DNA of 64,000 nt from Nakamurella endophytica (lineage in GTDB: Bacteria > Actinomycetota > Actinomycetes > Mycobacteriales > Nakamurellaceae), in contig NZ_BMNA01000006.1 in NCBI RefSeq assembly GCF_014646215.1, positions 62,001 through 126,000 of the forward strand, written 5' to 3'. The notes below the pieces were generated by a model. It made no database searches and had not been told where the DNA came from. It saw nothing but the letters and a program-made list of their open reading frames with translations. Shown piece after piece: positions 9,275 through 19,758 of the stretch. The first letter of the stretch is position 1, and every line of letters begins with the position of its first letter. The position numbers and the translations under genes were made by a program.

Positions 9275-10339
9275 ATGCGCCGTACCTTGTCCATCGCATC
9301 GGCGGTCGCCCTGGCGGCGGCCTCGATGCTGGTCGCCGCGGGCACCGCGCTGGCCGATCCGTCCGCCGACGCCTGGGCGTCGGTCCGGAAGTGCGAGTCG
9401 AGCGGGAACTACGGCATCAACACCGGCAACGGGTACTACGGCGCCTACCAGTTCGACGTGGCCACCTGGCGATCGGTCGGCGGCACGGGGCTCCCCAGCG
9501 ACGCCAGCCCTGCCGAGCAGGACTACCGGGCGCTGTACCTGTACCGGCTCCGCGGCTGGTCGCCGTGGATCTGTGCGGCGCTCTCGGGCGTCACCGAGGA
9601 CTCCAGTGCCCGGTCCGGCCGGGTGCCGACCCGGGCCGAGGCGGCGTACATGAGCGGCGGCTCGGCGAGCTACTCGCCGGTGGACACGTCGACCTGCCGG
9701 GTCGGATCCACCACCGCGCCGCCGTGGGGTGGCGTTGCCTTCACCCAGGGCCACACCTACCGCGACCTCACCTGCTGGCAGCGCCAGCTGGGACAGCAGG
9801 GCTACGGGCTGCAGGGATCCGGGTACTTCGGGGCTAACACCCTGGCCGCGCTGCACCGGTTCCAGGCCGCGAAGGGACTGCCCGCGTCGAACTCGATCGA
9901 CCAGCGGGCCTGGGTCGCCGCCTGGGGGACCTCCGGTGGCGTCAAGCCCGGCGTGACCCCGGTGCCGGCCAAGCCCGCGCCGGCCAAGCCCGCCCCCACC
10001 AAGCCCGCACCGGCCAAGCCCGCTCCGGCGAAGCCGGCTCCGGCCGCACCTGCGGTCGCGGTGTGGCCAGGGCTGACGAAGGCGGCCTGCCACGTGGGTG
10101 CCGCCACCGCGCCGGCGTGGCCCGGCAAGTCCTGGACGTCCGGGGCGTACGACCGCGACCTGGCCTGCTGGCAGATGCAGATGGGTGCCCGCGGCTACGA
10201 CCTGCACGGCAACGGCTGGTTCGGGGCCAACACCCTGGCGGCCGCCAAGGACCTCCAGAATCGCAACAGGCTCGGCGGGTCCGGACTGATCGGCCCGAAG
10301 ACCTGGAAGGCCGCCTGGGAGGGCAAGGCCCGCCGCTGA
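9275..10339 (+). CDS. rpf: Secreted Rpf-family transglycosylase with two C-terminal wall-binding-like repeats
   Basis: Resuscitation-promoting-factor type muralytic enzyme, 354 residues. Residues 1-28 are a Sec signal peptide ending ALA-DP. The Rpf domain (about 31-105) has the catalytic Glu41 in KCESSGNY and the Cys40/WIC pair expected to form a disulfide. After it come two homologous modules of about 80 residues (about 140-225 and 265-350), each with a C-VG start, a YRDL/YDRDL-CWQ block and an FGANTLAA block, resembling peptidoglycan-binding domains. They are joined by an AKPAP-repeat linker. The ATG at 9275 follows GGAGG at 9265-9269. It is presumably secreted to loosen the cell wall during growth or resuscitation. 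Confidence 0.93.
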   Translation: MRRTLSIASAVALAAASMLVAAGTALADPSADAWASVRKCESSGNYGINTGNGYYGAYQFDVATWRSVGGTGLPSDASPAEQDYRALYLYRLRGWSPWICAALSGVTEDSSARSGRVPTRAEAAYMSGGSASYSPVDTSTCRVGSTTAPPWGGVAFTQGHTYRDLTCWQRQLGQQGYGLQGSGYFGANTLAALHRFQAAKGLPASNSIDQRAWVAAWGTSGGVKPGVTPVPAKPAPAKPAPTKPAPAKPAPAKPAPAAPAVAVWPGLTKAACHVGAATAPAWPGKSWTSGAYDRDLACWQMQMGARGYDLHGNGWFGANTLAAAKDLQNRNRLGGSGLIGPKTWKAAWEGKARR

Positions 10340-10346
10340 CCGTCGG

Positions 10347-10383
10347 CCGGGACGGAGACACGTCGGGGGTGTCTCCGTCCCGG
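10347..10383 (+). terminator. Terminator of rpf
   Basis: Perfect 15-bp stem (10347-10361 with 10369-10383), 7-base loop, 7 bases after the rpf stop. Confidence 0.8.
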
Positions 10384-10493
10384 TCGACACCACGACCCCC
10401 GCACCGCCGTAACGCCCACCCGGGCGGCGGCGACATCCCTGGCAGGTCTGCCCCTGCGGACCCGCACCGACCGACGCACGGAGCCGGTGCATC

Positions 10494-10528
10494 GAAGAGG
10501 CCCGGAGCACGCCGCTCCGGGCCTCTTC
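10494..10528. terminator. Second, probably bidirectional terminator between rpf and udgX
   Basis: Perfect 15-bp stem (10494-10508 with 10514-10528) and loop ACGCC between two convergent genes. GAAGAGG/CCTCTTC ends give a mild pyrimidine tail on both strands, so it likely stops udgX transcription too. Confidence 0.75.
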
Positions 10529-10620
10529 GCTGTCCCGGGCCACTCACGCGACGCCACCGCACGTCTCGCAAGGCCGTGCCCGGGACGGTCGGGCTGCCCG
10601 GTGTGGTCGCCGCGGGCGCT

Positions 10621-11294
10621 CAGGCCGCCGGCAGCGCCTGCGCCGCCACCCGCAGGTCGGCGACCAGCCCGGCGAAGGCCTCTTCGCGGGTCTGCGGGTC
10701 GGCCCGGAGGACGGCCGAGGGGTGGATCGTCGCCAGCAGCAGGTGCGTCCGGGTCTGCACGCCGGCGTATGGTCCCGCCTCCGGCGGCCAGTCGAGCAGC
10801 AGGCCACGCTGCTGGGTCACCCGGAACGACGGGCCCATCAGGGCCTGCGCGGCGGTCGCGCCGAGCGCCACCACGACGTCCGGCTCGACCGCGCCGAGTT
10901 CGGCCCGCAGCCACGGGGCGCACGCCCGAATGTGCCCGGCGCCGGGGGTGGCGTGGATGCGCCGGGTGCTGCCGGCGGTGCTCTTGAACCGGAAGTGCTT
11001 GACCGCGTTGGTGACGTAGGCCCGCTCGCGGTCGATGCCGGCCTCGGCCAGCGCGCGGTCGAGCAGCCGTCCGGCGGGGCCGATGAAGGGCCGGCCGGCG
11101 CGGTCCTCGGCGTCCCCGGGCTGCTCGCCGACCAGCATCAGCGGTGCGCCGCGCCGGCCCTCGCCGAAGACGGCGTGGGTGGCGTCCTGGTACAGCTCGC
11201 AGCCGCGGCAGCCCTGCACCGCCTCGGACAGTTCCGGCAGGTCGGGGTCCGGCGTGTGCGGGAGGAACGGGGTCGCGTCGGTCCTGGCGGGCAC
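10621..11294 (-). CDS. udgX: UdgX-type uracil-DNA glycosylase (covalent uracil-DNA binder)
   Basis: Family-4-related uracil-DNA glycosylase of 224 residues from a GTG at 11294 with GGGAG 6 bases upstream. Motif A is GEQPGDAEDRAGRPFIGPAG (56-75), with the GEQPGD form typical of UdgX. The UdgX-only insertion is TRRIHATP, placing His114 where UdgX is known to attack the abasic sugar and stay crosslinked to DNA. Motif B is TIHPSAVL. Iron-sulfur ligands CxxC (Cys29, Cys32) and Cys125 are present; the fourth Cys of ordinary family 4 is absent, His100 of VKHF sitting near that place. It acts in uracil or abasic-site handling; the in vivo role of UdgX is unsettled. Confidence 0.92.
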
Positions 11295-11356
11295 GAAGCT
11301 CCCGGTTGCCCCGACGGGTGCCCCGCAAACGCGGTCCGGTGCGGGGCCCCGCCGAT

Positions 11357-11409
11357 GGGACGTCGCGGCCCCGGGTGGGACGTCGCGGCCCCGGGGGGGA
11401 CGTCGCGGG
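11357..11409. repeat. 20-bp tandem repeat, 2.6 copies
   Basis: Units at 11357-11376, 11377-11396 and 11397-11409 start GGGACGTCGCGG and differ by one base. They fill the gap between the udgX promoter side and the end of the aspartic-protease-like gene, and overlap no coding sequence. Confidence 0.85.
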
Positions 11410-12636
11410 TCAGCCGGCCGGGGTGGTCGCCCGGAAGCCGAGGGCGCCGGAGCCGGCGTCGTAGAGGTAGTCCACCTGCGACAGCGCCCAGCGGCTGATG
11501 TTGAAGAAGCTGCTGTCGCCGTTCTCCGCGAGGTTGTGCCCCCACTGCACCGACCGCGGCGCGTCCGGGCCGCCGACGGTGAAGCTGTAGATCGGGGCGC
11601 CGCCCAGGGCGGGCAGGCCGACCTGGATCTGCTGTCCGGCGGCCACCGAGGGCCGGCCGCCGGTGCGGGACGCCGTCGTCGGGGGATCCACGCCGGCCGG
11701 TACCTGGACGATCGCGTAGGGCAGGCCGGTGTCCAGCAGCAGGGAGCCGCACTGCGCGGGCAGCCCCCGGACCGCCAGGCAGGCCGACGGAGCGGCCCAG
11801 TCCGCCGACTGGCTGCCGCCGGTCCGCTGCAGGCCGACCGTGCGGAAGCCGTCCGCGGTGTCCTGGCCGATCCCGAGGGTGACGGTGCCGCTGCCCAGGA
11901 CGTATCCCGGCGTCAGCTGCCCGGCGTCCATGTCGGCCAGGTGCAGGAACGGGTTGATCGCCGGTCCGGAGTAGGTCGAGTCCGGGTTGTCGCTGCCGCG
12001 GTCGAAGCCCACGCCGAGCATGGCGACGCGCGCCGACGGGCTGCAGCTGCCGTGGGCGTCGCAGACCCGGTCGACCGCGCGGACCAGGATCGGCGAGGTC
12101 GTCGCCGGGCCGCCCGCCGCGTCGGTCGTCGACGAGAACTGCAGCGTGGTGCGGACCCACTCGCCCGAGTAGTGCATCCCGCTCGAGGAGTAGGTGAAGC
12201 CGGAGAACGTCTGTCGCGGCTGCAGCGGGGACCAGTCGTCGCCGAGGTACTGCCGGGAGATCACCACGCCGTTCGATCCGGTGTCCACCAGCATCGTCAC
12301 CGGAGCCCCGCCGGCCGCGCGGACCGAGAGGTGGATGCCGTCCGCCAACCAGTCGGACGCCAACGGCAGCACGTGCGGGCTGCCGTGGCCGACGGCCGCC
12401 GCCGCGCCGGTGGGGGAGCCGCCCGACCCGGCCACCATCGCCGCCGTCCCGGTCACCGTCGCCGCCGACCCGGTCGCGGAGCCGCCGGTGGTGGCCGGCG
12501 ATCCCTGCTCCGCACAGCCGGCGGCCAGCACCAGCGCAGCCACGCAGGCCGTGGTCAGCCGCCGACCGGTCCCGCCTCCGTGGAGGCGGTCCGGGTGGGG
12601 CGTCGCGCCGGGATCGCGGCAGGTGAACCGGGACAT
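11410..12636 (-). CDS. Lipoprotein with pepsin-like double DTG motifs
   Basis: Secreted lipoprotein of 408 residues from an ATG at 12636 with GGAGGT 6 bases upstream. A basic leader and a hydrophobic stretch end in LAAGC (Cys41), then a Ser/Thr/Gly-rich tether to about 85. Two Asp-Thr-Gly motifs follow in matching hydrophobic settings: MLVDTGSNGVVI (Asp118) and LLLDTGLPYAIV (Asp302), 184 residues apart, as in two-lobed pepsin-fold peptidases. A YSSSGMHYSGEW loop follows the first motif where the pepsin flap would be. Bacterial pepsin homologues are rare but known. Protease activity is inferred from motifs; a non-catalytic pepsin-like binding protein is possible. It is not in an evident operon. 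Confidence 0.7.
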   Translation of the reverse strand: MSRFTCRDPGATPHPDRLHGGGTGRRLTTACVAALVLAAGCAEQGSPATTGGSATGSAATVTGTAAMVAGSGGSPTGAAAAVGHGSPHVLPLASDWLADGIHLSVRAAGGAPVTMLVDTGSNGVVISRQYLGDDWSPLQPRQTFSGFTYSSSGMHYSGEWVRTTLQFSSTTDAAGGPATTSPILVRAVDRVCDAHGSCSPSARVAMLGVGFDRGSDNPDSTYSGPAINPFLHLADMDAGQLTPGYVLGSGTVTLGIGQDTADGFRTVGLQRTGGSQSADWAAPSACLAVRGLPAQCGSLLLDTGLPYAIVQVPAGVDPPTTASRTGGRPSVAAGQQIQVGLPALGGAPIYSFTVGGPDAPRSVQWGHNLAENGDSSFFNISRWALSQVDYLYDAGSGALGFRATTPAG

Positions 12637-12651
12637 CGCATACCTCCACGA

Positions 12652-12685
12652 TCGCTGTCTGTAGCGAAAGAATCGCAGACAGCGA
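12652..12685. promoter_or_regulatory. 10-bp inverted repeat in 5' region of the aspartic-protease-like gene
   Basis: Arms 12652-12661 and 12676-12685 are perfect complements with a 14-base A/T-richer centre; GCGA and TCGC inside it can extend the stem around an AAGAA loop. It lies just upstream of the ribosome site of the gene starting at 12636, so it could be an operator or an mRNA leader hairpin. Confidence 0.5.
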
Positions 12686-12750
12686 CGAGCGGCGCGGGTC
12701 TTTGACGGGATCCGTCGCCACCCCAGGCCGGTGGCGGATCCGCCTTCCCG

Positions 12751-13674
12751 TCAGGCGGCGGCGAAGATCGGCGGCAGTAGCAGGAACATGGACATCGACC
12801 AGGTGATGTGGGTCAGGATCGGCGCCAGGATGCCGCCGCTCGCCCGTCGTTGCAGGCCCAGCACGAAGCCGAGGGTCACCGCCGCGAACACCAGCATGAT
12901 GTTGCCGCTGGCCAGGGTCACCGCGGTGTAGACGAGGGTGGAGATGAGCACCGGCTGCCGGACGCCGATGGCGGCGTAGAGGCCGCCGCGGAAGAAGATC
13001 TCCTCGGCGATGCCGTTGACCAGCGTGATCACCGCGACGAGCGGCGCGGAGCCCTCCCGTGCGTGCGCGAGCACCGAGTCGACCAGGCGGTGCAGGGGCG
13101 CGATGTCGCGGACGACGAGCGCGCCCGCCACGAACACGACGACGACGGCCAGTCCGGTGAGGACGGGGATCAGCACGGGCCGCCGCATCCGGCCGCGGGT
13201 GCGGCTGTAGCCCAGGTGCAGCGGCCCGGAGATCAACCCACCGGCCACCCAGACGGCGGCGAGTCCGAAGGTCAGCGGGTAGAACGCGGGATCGGCAGGA
13301 CGGACCGAGAAGGAGAGCCCGAGCAGCAACCCGCCCGCGCACAGGGTGAGCGCGGCGATCACCCGCCGCCGTCGGAAGTCCCGGTCGGGTTCCTGGTGAT
13401 CGCGGGCGACCTTGGTCACCAGCGCGTTGACGAAGATCCGGCGCCCGGCCGCCCAGAGCCCGTCGGTGCCGTCGGCGCCGCGGGCGATCGGCGTGCTGCC
13501 TGCTCCCGAGGCGCCGACGGCGCTGCCGGTCCGGCCGGGACTGCTGGTCCTGCTGGTCCTGCCGACGCTGCCTGCGCTGCCGGTGCCAGCGGTGCTGGCG
13601 GTGCCGCCTGCGCTGCCCGTGCCGCCTGCGCTGCCCGCGCCGGTCGGCGTGCCGGACTCGCCCCGGGTGGTCAC
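12751..13674 (-). CDS. CPBP-family intramembrane metalloprotease
   Basis: Rce1/CAAX-like glutamic-type membrane protease, 307 residues from a GTG at 13674 that overlaps the stop of the SDR gene (GTGA). The first 75 residues are a Gly/Ser/Thr/Ala-rich cytoplasmic tail with short repeats. Seven or so membrane segments follow. Family motif 1 is EEIFFR (Glu224, Glu225, Arg229). The last motif is THITWS with His289. The FxxxH motif is replaced by FVLGL, as in many bacterial members. Such proteins act in bacteriocin self-immunity or in processing of membrane proteins; no substrate is suggested here. It is the third gene of a three-gene operon. Confidence 0.85.
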   Translation of the reverse strand: MTTRGESGTPTGAGSAGGTGSAGGTASTAGTGSAGSVGRTSRTSSPGRTGSAVGASGAGSTPIARGADGTDGLWAAGRRIFVNALVTKVARDHQEPDRDFRRRRVIAALTLCAGGLLLGLSFSVRPADPAFYPLTFGLAAVWVAGGLISGPLHLGYSRTRGRMRRPVLIPVLTGLAVVVVFVAGALVVRDIAPLHRLVDSVLAHAREGSAPLVAVITLVNGIAEEIFFRGGLYAAIGVRQPVLISTLVYTAVTLASGNIMLVFAAVTLGFVLGLQRRASGGILAPILTHITWSMSMFLLLPPIFAAA

Positions 13675-14621
13675 GGCGCCTCGGCCGGCCGTGGAGCACC
13701 GGCGGGCGGCGTGCCCAGTGCGCGCTCGCGGTCGGCCAGCGCCAGCCGCACGGCTTCGTCGTACCCGGTCAGCTCGCCCGGCAGCAGGGACCGGATCGCC
13801 TGGTCGGTGACCACCACCTCGTTGGTCATCGAGTCGATCAGGTTGCGGCCCGTCTCGGCGTCCACGTCCGTGACCAGCGCCAACCATCCCGAGGACAGGC
13901 GCGGGGTGAGCAGCGGCACCGACAGCACGGGCAGCACCCGACGATTCATCACCAGCGCGGCCCGTTGCAGCATGTCGATGTACCGCAGCACCTCCGGCCC
14001 GCCGACCTCGTACGTGCGGCCGGCGGCCTCGGGGTGGTCGAGGACCCCGGCCAGGTACCGGATGACGTCCCGGAGGGCGATGGGCTGGGTGCGCGTCTTG
14101 ACCCACCGCGGCGCGACCATCACCGGCAGGTGTGCCACCAGCTGCCGGGTGATCTCCCACGAGATGCCGCCGTGGCCGATGACCACCGCGGCGCGCAGCA
14201 CGGTCACCGGGACGCCGCCCTCGGCCAGCAGGCGTTCCACCTCGCGGCGGGACCGCAGGTGCGGCGACAGCGTCCGCTCCTCGCCACCCAGTCCACCCAG
14301 GTAGACGATCCGTGAGACGCCCGCCTCGGCGGCGACGCGGCCGAAGGCCGTCGCCGCGTCGGCGTCCTTGCGGACGAAGTCGGTCGAGTCCAGCGAGTGC
14401 ACCAGGTAGTACGCGGCGTCGACGCCGGCCAGCGCCGCCTCGAGCGAGGCCGCGTCGCCGACGTCGCCGTACACCGCCGTGCCGGGCCCGTCGTACTCGG
14501 CGGGGCGCCGGGTCATCGCCCGGACGTCGTGCCCCGCATCGGCGAGCGCCCGCACCAGGTGCGAGCCGATGAAGCCGGACGCCCCGGTGACCAGGATCCG
14601 CCGGCCGCCGCCGCCGGTCAT
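13671..14621 (-). CDS. NAD(P)-binding SDR (atypical), NmrA/complex-I-chaperone-like
   Basis: Short-chain dehydrogenase-type protein of 316 residues. The ATG at 14621 overlaps the stop of the upstream Ddn-like gene by ATGA. The dinucleotide site GASGFIGSHL is at 13-22. The usual Tyr-x3-Lys active site is not seen; AAYYLVHSLDSTDF and YLGGLGGEE mark the group of atypical SDRs often annotated NAD(P)H-binding. The C-terminal third (about 230-316) is specific to this actinobacterial subgroup. It is probably a redox or sugar-nucleotide-like enzyme of unknown substrate, coupled with an F420-type reductase before it and a CPBP protease after it. Confidence 0.85.
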   Translation of the reverse strand: MTGGGGRRILVTGASGFIGSHLVRALADAGHDVRAMTRRPAEYDGPGTAVYGDVGDAASLEAALAGVDAAYYLVHSLDSTDFVRKDADAATAFGRVAAEAGVSRIVYLGGLGGEERTLSPHLRSRREVERLLAEGGVPVTVLRAAVVIGHGGISWEITRQLVAHLPVMVAPRWVKTRTQPIALRDVIRYLAGVLDHPEAAGRTYEVGGPEVLRYIDMLQRAALVMNRRVLPVLSVPLLTPRLSSGWLALVTDVDAETGRNLIDSMTNEVVVTDQAIRSLLPGELTGYDEAVRLALADRERALGTPPAGAPRPAEAP

Positions 14622-15064
14622 TCGACCGGGTCGAGCACGACGACCGGGATCTGCCGGTCGGTCTTGGTCTGGTACTCGGCGTAGTCGGGCCAGACGGCCA
14701 CGGCGCGCTCCCACCAGCGGTCCCGCTCGGCGCCCTCCGCGGTGTGGGCGCGGTAGGTGCCCACCTGCGCGCCGTCGCGGACCGTCACCACCGGGTCGGC
14801 CAGGATGTTCAGGTACCAGACGGGGTGGTCGGGCGCGCCGCCCTTGGAGGCGACGGCGGCGTAGCTGCCCTGGTGCTCGACGCGCATGAGCGGGGTGCGG
14901 CGCAGCGCGCCGGTCCGCCGGCCCGTCGTGCTGACCAGCATGATCGGCACGCCGCGGAGCGTGGTGGCCTCCTGCCCGTTGCTCTCCTCGTACTGCTCGG
15001 CCTGATCGGCCGCCCAGTCGCTGGCCCCCCGGAGGTACTGCCCCCGCGCCACCTGCTCCGCCAT
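14618..15064 (-). CDS. Ddn-like deazaflavin(F420)-dependent nitroreductase family protein
   Basis: Single split-barrel domain of 148 residues from an ATG at 15064 with GAGAGGAA upstream. Features typical of the family are PIMLVSTTGRRTGALRRTPLMR and the block GGAPDHPVWYLNILADPVVTVRDG. Homologues use coenzyme F420 to reduce quinones or nitro compounds, and Ddn of Mycobacterium activates pretomanid. It heads the operon with the SDR and the CPBP protease, all joined by 4-base overlaps. Confidence 0.9.
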   Translation of the reverse strand: MAEQVARGQYLRGASDWAADQAEQYEESNGQEATTLRGVPIMLVSTTGRRTGALRRTPLMRVEHQGSYAAVASKGGAPDHPVWYLNILADPVVTVRDGAQVGTYRAHTAEGAERDRWWERAVAVWPDYAEYQTKTDRQIPVVVLDPVE

Positions 15065-15316
15065 GCCGTTCCTCTCTGGTCGCCGCGTAGAACCGCGGTC
15101 GGTGTTCCCGGCCAGTGTGCCGGTCGGTCCCTCGCCGACGCCCCACTGTGCCGCGGGCCACCGACAGCGAGTGGATCCGGCGCCCGCCGCCGGGCCCGCG
15201 ATCCCCACGTCGACCGGCTGTCCACACCCCCGGATCGGCTGCTGGGCCGGCGGTCGGGCCCGTCGCAGTCTCGGGTGCGACCGGCGCGGTGCCGGTCGTG
15301 CAGACGAGGAGGTCCG

Positions 15317-15616
15317 GTGCAGGGCATATCCATCACGTCCGACCGTGTCGTGGCCATGGGTGGCGCGGCGGAGGCGGTCGGTGCCGAGTTGACCAGGGAG
15401 ATCGCCGCGGCGCGGGAGATCCTGGAGGGCATCAGGGCCGGGTGGCGGTCCGACCAGGCCGCGCCGCGCTACGCCGCCGCGCTGGAGGGCTATCTCCAGG
15501 AGGCCGCCGAACTGCGGGACGCGCTGGTCGGACACGGTGCCGCGCTCGAGCGGACCGGTAGGGCCTTCGCGGAGGCCGAATCCGCACTGGCCGCCGGCCT
15601 GCCCCAGGGGTCGTGA
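15317..15616 (+). CDS. WXG100-like small helical protein A
   Basis: 99-residue, almost wholly helical protein from a GTG at 15317 with GAGGAGG at 15305-15311. The pattern, helix / GWRSDQAAPRYAAAL turn region / helix, has the size and layout of ESAT-6-like (WXG100) proteins, but the turn is GWRS rather than strict WxG. There is no signal peptide. Its stop overlaps the start of a second protein of the same type, the arrangement of an EsxA/EsxB heterodimer. No ESX ATPase or membrane gene is in the window, so secretion would depend on a remote system. Confidence 0.7.
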   Translation: MQGISITSDRVVAMGGAAEAVGAELTREIAAAREILEGIRAGWRSDQAAPRYAAALEGYLQEAAELRDALVGHGAALERTGRAFAEAESALAAGLPQGS

Positions 15617-15900
15617 TGGCCGTCATCGACGTGGACTACGGGGCGTTGGCGTCCGGCCACGACGGCCTGGTGGCCACCTGGCAGCGCATCGAGACCCACC
15701 TGGCGGACCTGGACCACGCCGTGGCCGCCGGCGGTGACATGCAGGCCGACGCGCTGACCGCCTACCGCGGGCTGCGCGTCCGCTGGACCCGGTCGGCCGC
15801 GGAACGGCAGCAGGTGCTCCGCATGCTCGGCGACCTCCTGCGGGCCGCGGCGGACCACTACCGCCAGGTGGACGCCGCGCTCGCGGCGCAGTTCTCGTGA
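15616..15900 (+). CDS. WXG100-like small helical protein B
   Basis: 94-residue helical protein. The ATG at 15616 overlaps the stop of protein A (TGATG), so the pair is co-translated. The block GLVATWQRIETHLADLDHAV leads to a linker and the helix AYRGLRVRWTRSAAERQQVL; Trp occurs in both helices but no strict WxG turn is present. Probable partner of protein A. Alternative: an unrelated helical-hairpin pair. Confidence 0.68.
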   Translation: MAVIDVDYGALASGHDGLVATWQRIETHLADLDHAVAAGGDMQADALTAYRGLRVRWTRSAAERQQVLRMLGDLLRAAADHYRQVDAALAAQFS

Positions 15901-15984
15901 CTCGCGGGCGCCGGCCGGTCGTGGGCCGGTCGCGTCGCCCGGGGTGCGCGGTGTGGCAGCCGCCGGGTTCGGCAGGATGGCCGG

Positions 15985-16392
15985 ATGACCTCAGGGAATC
16001 TGCTCGGGCCGCCTCCCGTCGAGCTGCCGGTCGACCCGGCGGAGCAGGAGCTCGCGGACGGTGCCGCGCCGGCGGACGTGGCGAGGCGGCACCCGACCTC
16101 CAGCCTGGCCTGGGCGACCCTCGCGGAGCAGGCGCTGGACCGCGGCGACGACGTCACCGGGTACGCCTTCGCGCGCGTGGGCTACCACCGCGGCCTGGAC
16201 CTGCTGCGCCGCCACGGGTGGCGGGGCGCCGGGCTGGTGCCGTGGTCGCACGTGTCGAACCGCGGTTTCCTGCGTGCCCTGTCCGCCCTGGGACAGGCGG
16301 CGGCGCTCATCGAGGAGCAGGACGAGGTGGCGCGGGTGCGGGCATTCCTGCTCGATGCGGACCCGGGGATCCCGGCGGAACTTCTGCCCTGA
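15985..16392 (+). CDS. DUF3151 family protein
   Basis: Conserved actinobacterial protein of 135 residues and unknown function. Recognisable parts are ELPVDPAEQELADGAAPADVARRHPTSSLAW with commas aside broken into two blocks, then AFARVGYHRGLDLLRRHGWRG and GLVPWSHVSNRGFLRAL near the centre. The helical repeats are TPR-like in feel. In Mycobacterium the homologue lies between fba and purA, as here. It is cytosolic, with no signal or membrane segment. A strong terminator begins at the next base after its stop. Confidence 0.9.
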   Translation: MTSGNLLGPPPVELPVDPAEQELADGAAPADVARRHPTSSLAWATLAEQALDRGDDVTGYAFARVGYHRGLDLLRRHGWRGAGLVPWSHVSNRGFLRALSALGQAAALIEEQDEVARVRAFLLDADPGIPAELLP

Positions 16393-16414
16393 CGCCCCCG
16401 GCCGCCCGGGGGCG
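16393..16414 (+). terminator. Terminator of DUF3151 gene
   Basis: Perfect 9-bp stem (16393-16401 with 16406-16414), loop CCGC, starting immediately after the stop codon. Confidence 0.7.
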
Positions 16415-16508
16415 CTCCCGGTGGCCGGCGGTGGCCGGCTGCCGGCTGTCCCCGTCGCTGTCCCTGTCCCTGTCCGCTGACGCGGTCGCCCGCGCGCCGG
16501 GACGCCGG

Positions 16509-18832
<2,324 letters not shown>

Positions 18833-18868
18833 CGCGGGCAGGGTCGACGTCCCGACCGGACCAGCGGC

Positions 18869-19678
18869 TCAGGTCCAGCTGACCTGCATCCCGGCGCGCC
18901 ACAGGTCCTGCAGCCCCGCGGCGCCGGAGACCCGGACCCCGTCGCCGCGGTTCCACAGCCACAGGTAGAGCTCGGCGGCCGTGCCGCGGACCGTCGCGTC
19001 CGCCGGCTCGGATTCGTCCACACCGCGCACCGTGGCCGGCGTCGCATCGGACAGCCGGACCGTCCAGGCGGCGTCGACGTCGTCGGGCAGCACCGCGACG
19101 GTGAGCGGATCCGCCGTGCGGACCCGGCTGCGCGGCCGCGGCAGGAAGCCGCACAGCAGCTCGTCGATCCCGTCGGCGGCCACCGACGCCGGGACCCCGA
19201 CCTCCGCGGCGACCGGCGCCCGACCCAGCCGGGCGGCGAGCGCATCCACCCGGTGCACGGACGTCTCGTGAGCCTGCCGCCGCGCCCAGAACAGCCGGGC
19301 CGGGGGCGGCTCGGCCAGGAAGCGCAGGGCGGACAGGTCGTCTGGGGCCCGCTCCACGGCGGCCGCCAGCTGCCGGGCGCCGCTGCGGAACCAGTCCTCG
19401 AGCTCGGCGCGACCGGCCGGCCGCGAGGCCTCGGCGTCCCGTTCCAGCGCCGCCCCGTCGGCCCGGTCGCCCAGCTCCAGGTGCCCGGCGGCCCAGCGGT
19501 GCACCACACCCTGGTGGGCGACCAGGTCGGCGACGGTCCACTCCGGGCAGGTCGGCACCCTGGCGTCGTGGCCGGCGGCGCCCGCGTGCGCGAGCAGCTC
19601 GTCGGCCGCCAGCGCGAGGACCTCGAGGTACCGCTCGACGGGCAGCAGGCCGTCGGTCCCGGCTCGGTCGGTCGGCAT
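18869..19678 (-). CDS. Maleylpyruvate-isomerase-family (MDMPI/DinB-like) protein
   Basis: 269 residues. The N-terminal four-helix DinB-like domain (about 12-160) has the metal-site residues expected of the mycothiol-dependent group: His in VAHQGVVHRW and HETSVHRVDA. The C-terminal domain (about 175-269), with GTAAELYLWLWNRGD, is the MDMPI C-terminal type. Family members use mycothiol, the actinobacterial thiol, as cofactor; the substrate is unknown here. It is convergent with purA and divergent from purD. Confidence 0.88.
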   Translation of the reverse strand: MPTDRAGTDGLLPVERYLEVLALAADELLAHAGAAGHDARVPTCPEWTVADLVAHQGVVHRWAAGHLELGDRADGAALERDAEASRPAGRAELEDWFRSGARQLAAAVERAPDDLSALRFLAEPPPARLFWARRQAHETSVHRVDALAARLGRAPVAAEVGVPASVAADGIDELLCGFLPRPRSRVRTADPLTVAVLPDDVDAAWTVRLSDATPATVRGVDESEPADATVRGTAAELYLWLWNRGDGVRVSGAAGLQDLWRAGMQVSWT

Positions 19679-19758
19679 GACGGCAGCGTGCCAGGGACCG
19701 GCCGTTCGCCCGCGACGCCGGGCGGATCGTGGTGGCGAGGGCTGTCGGCGGCCGCCGC

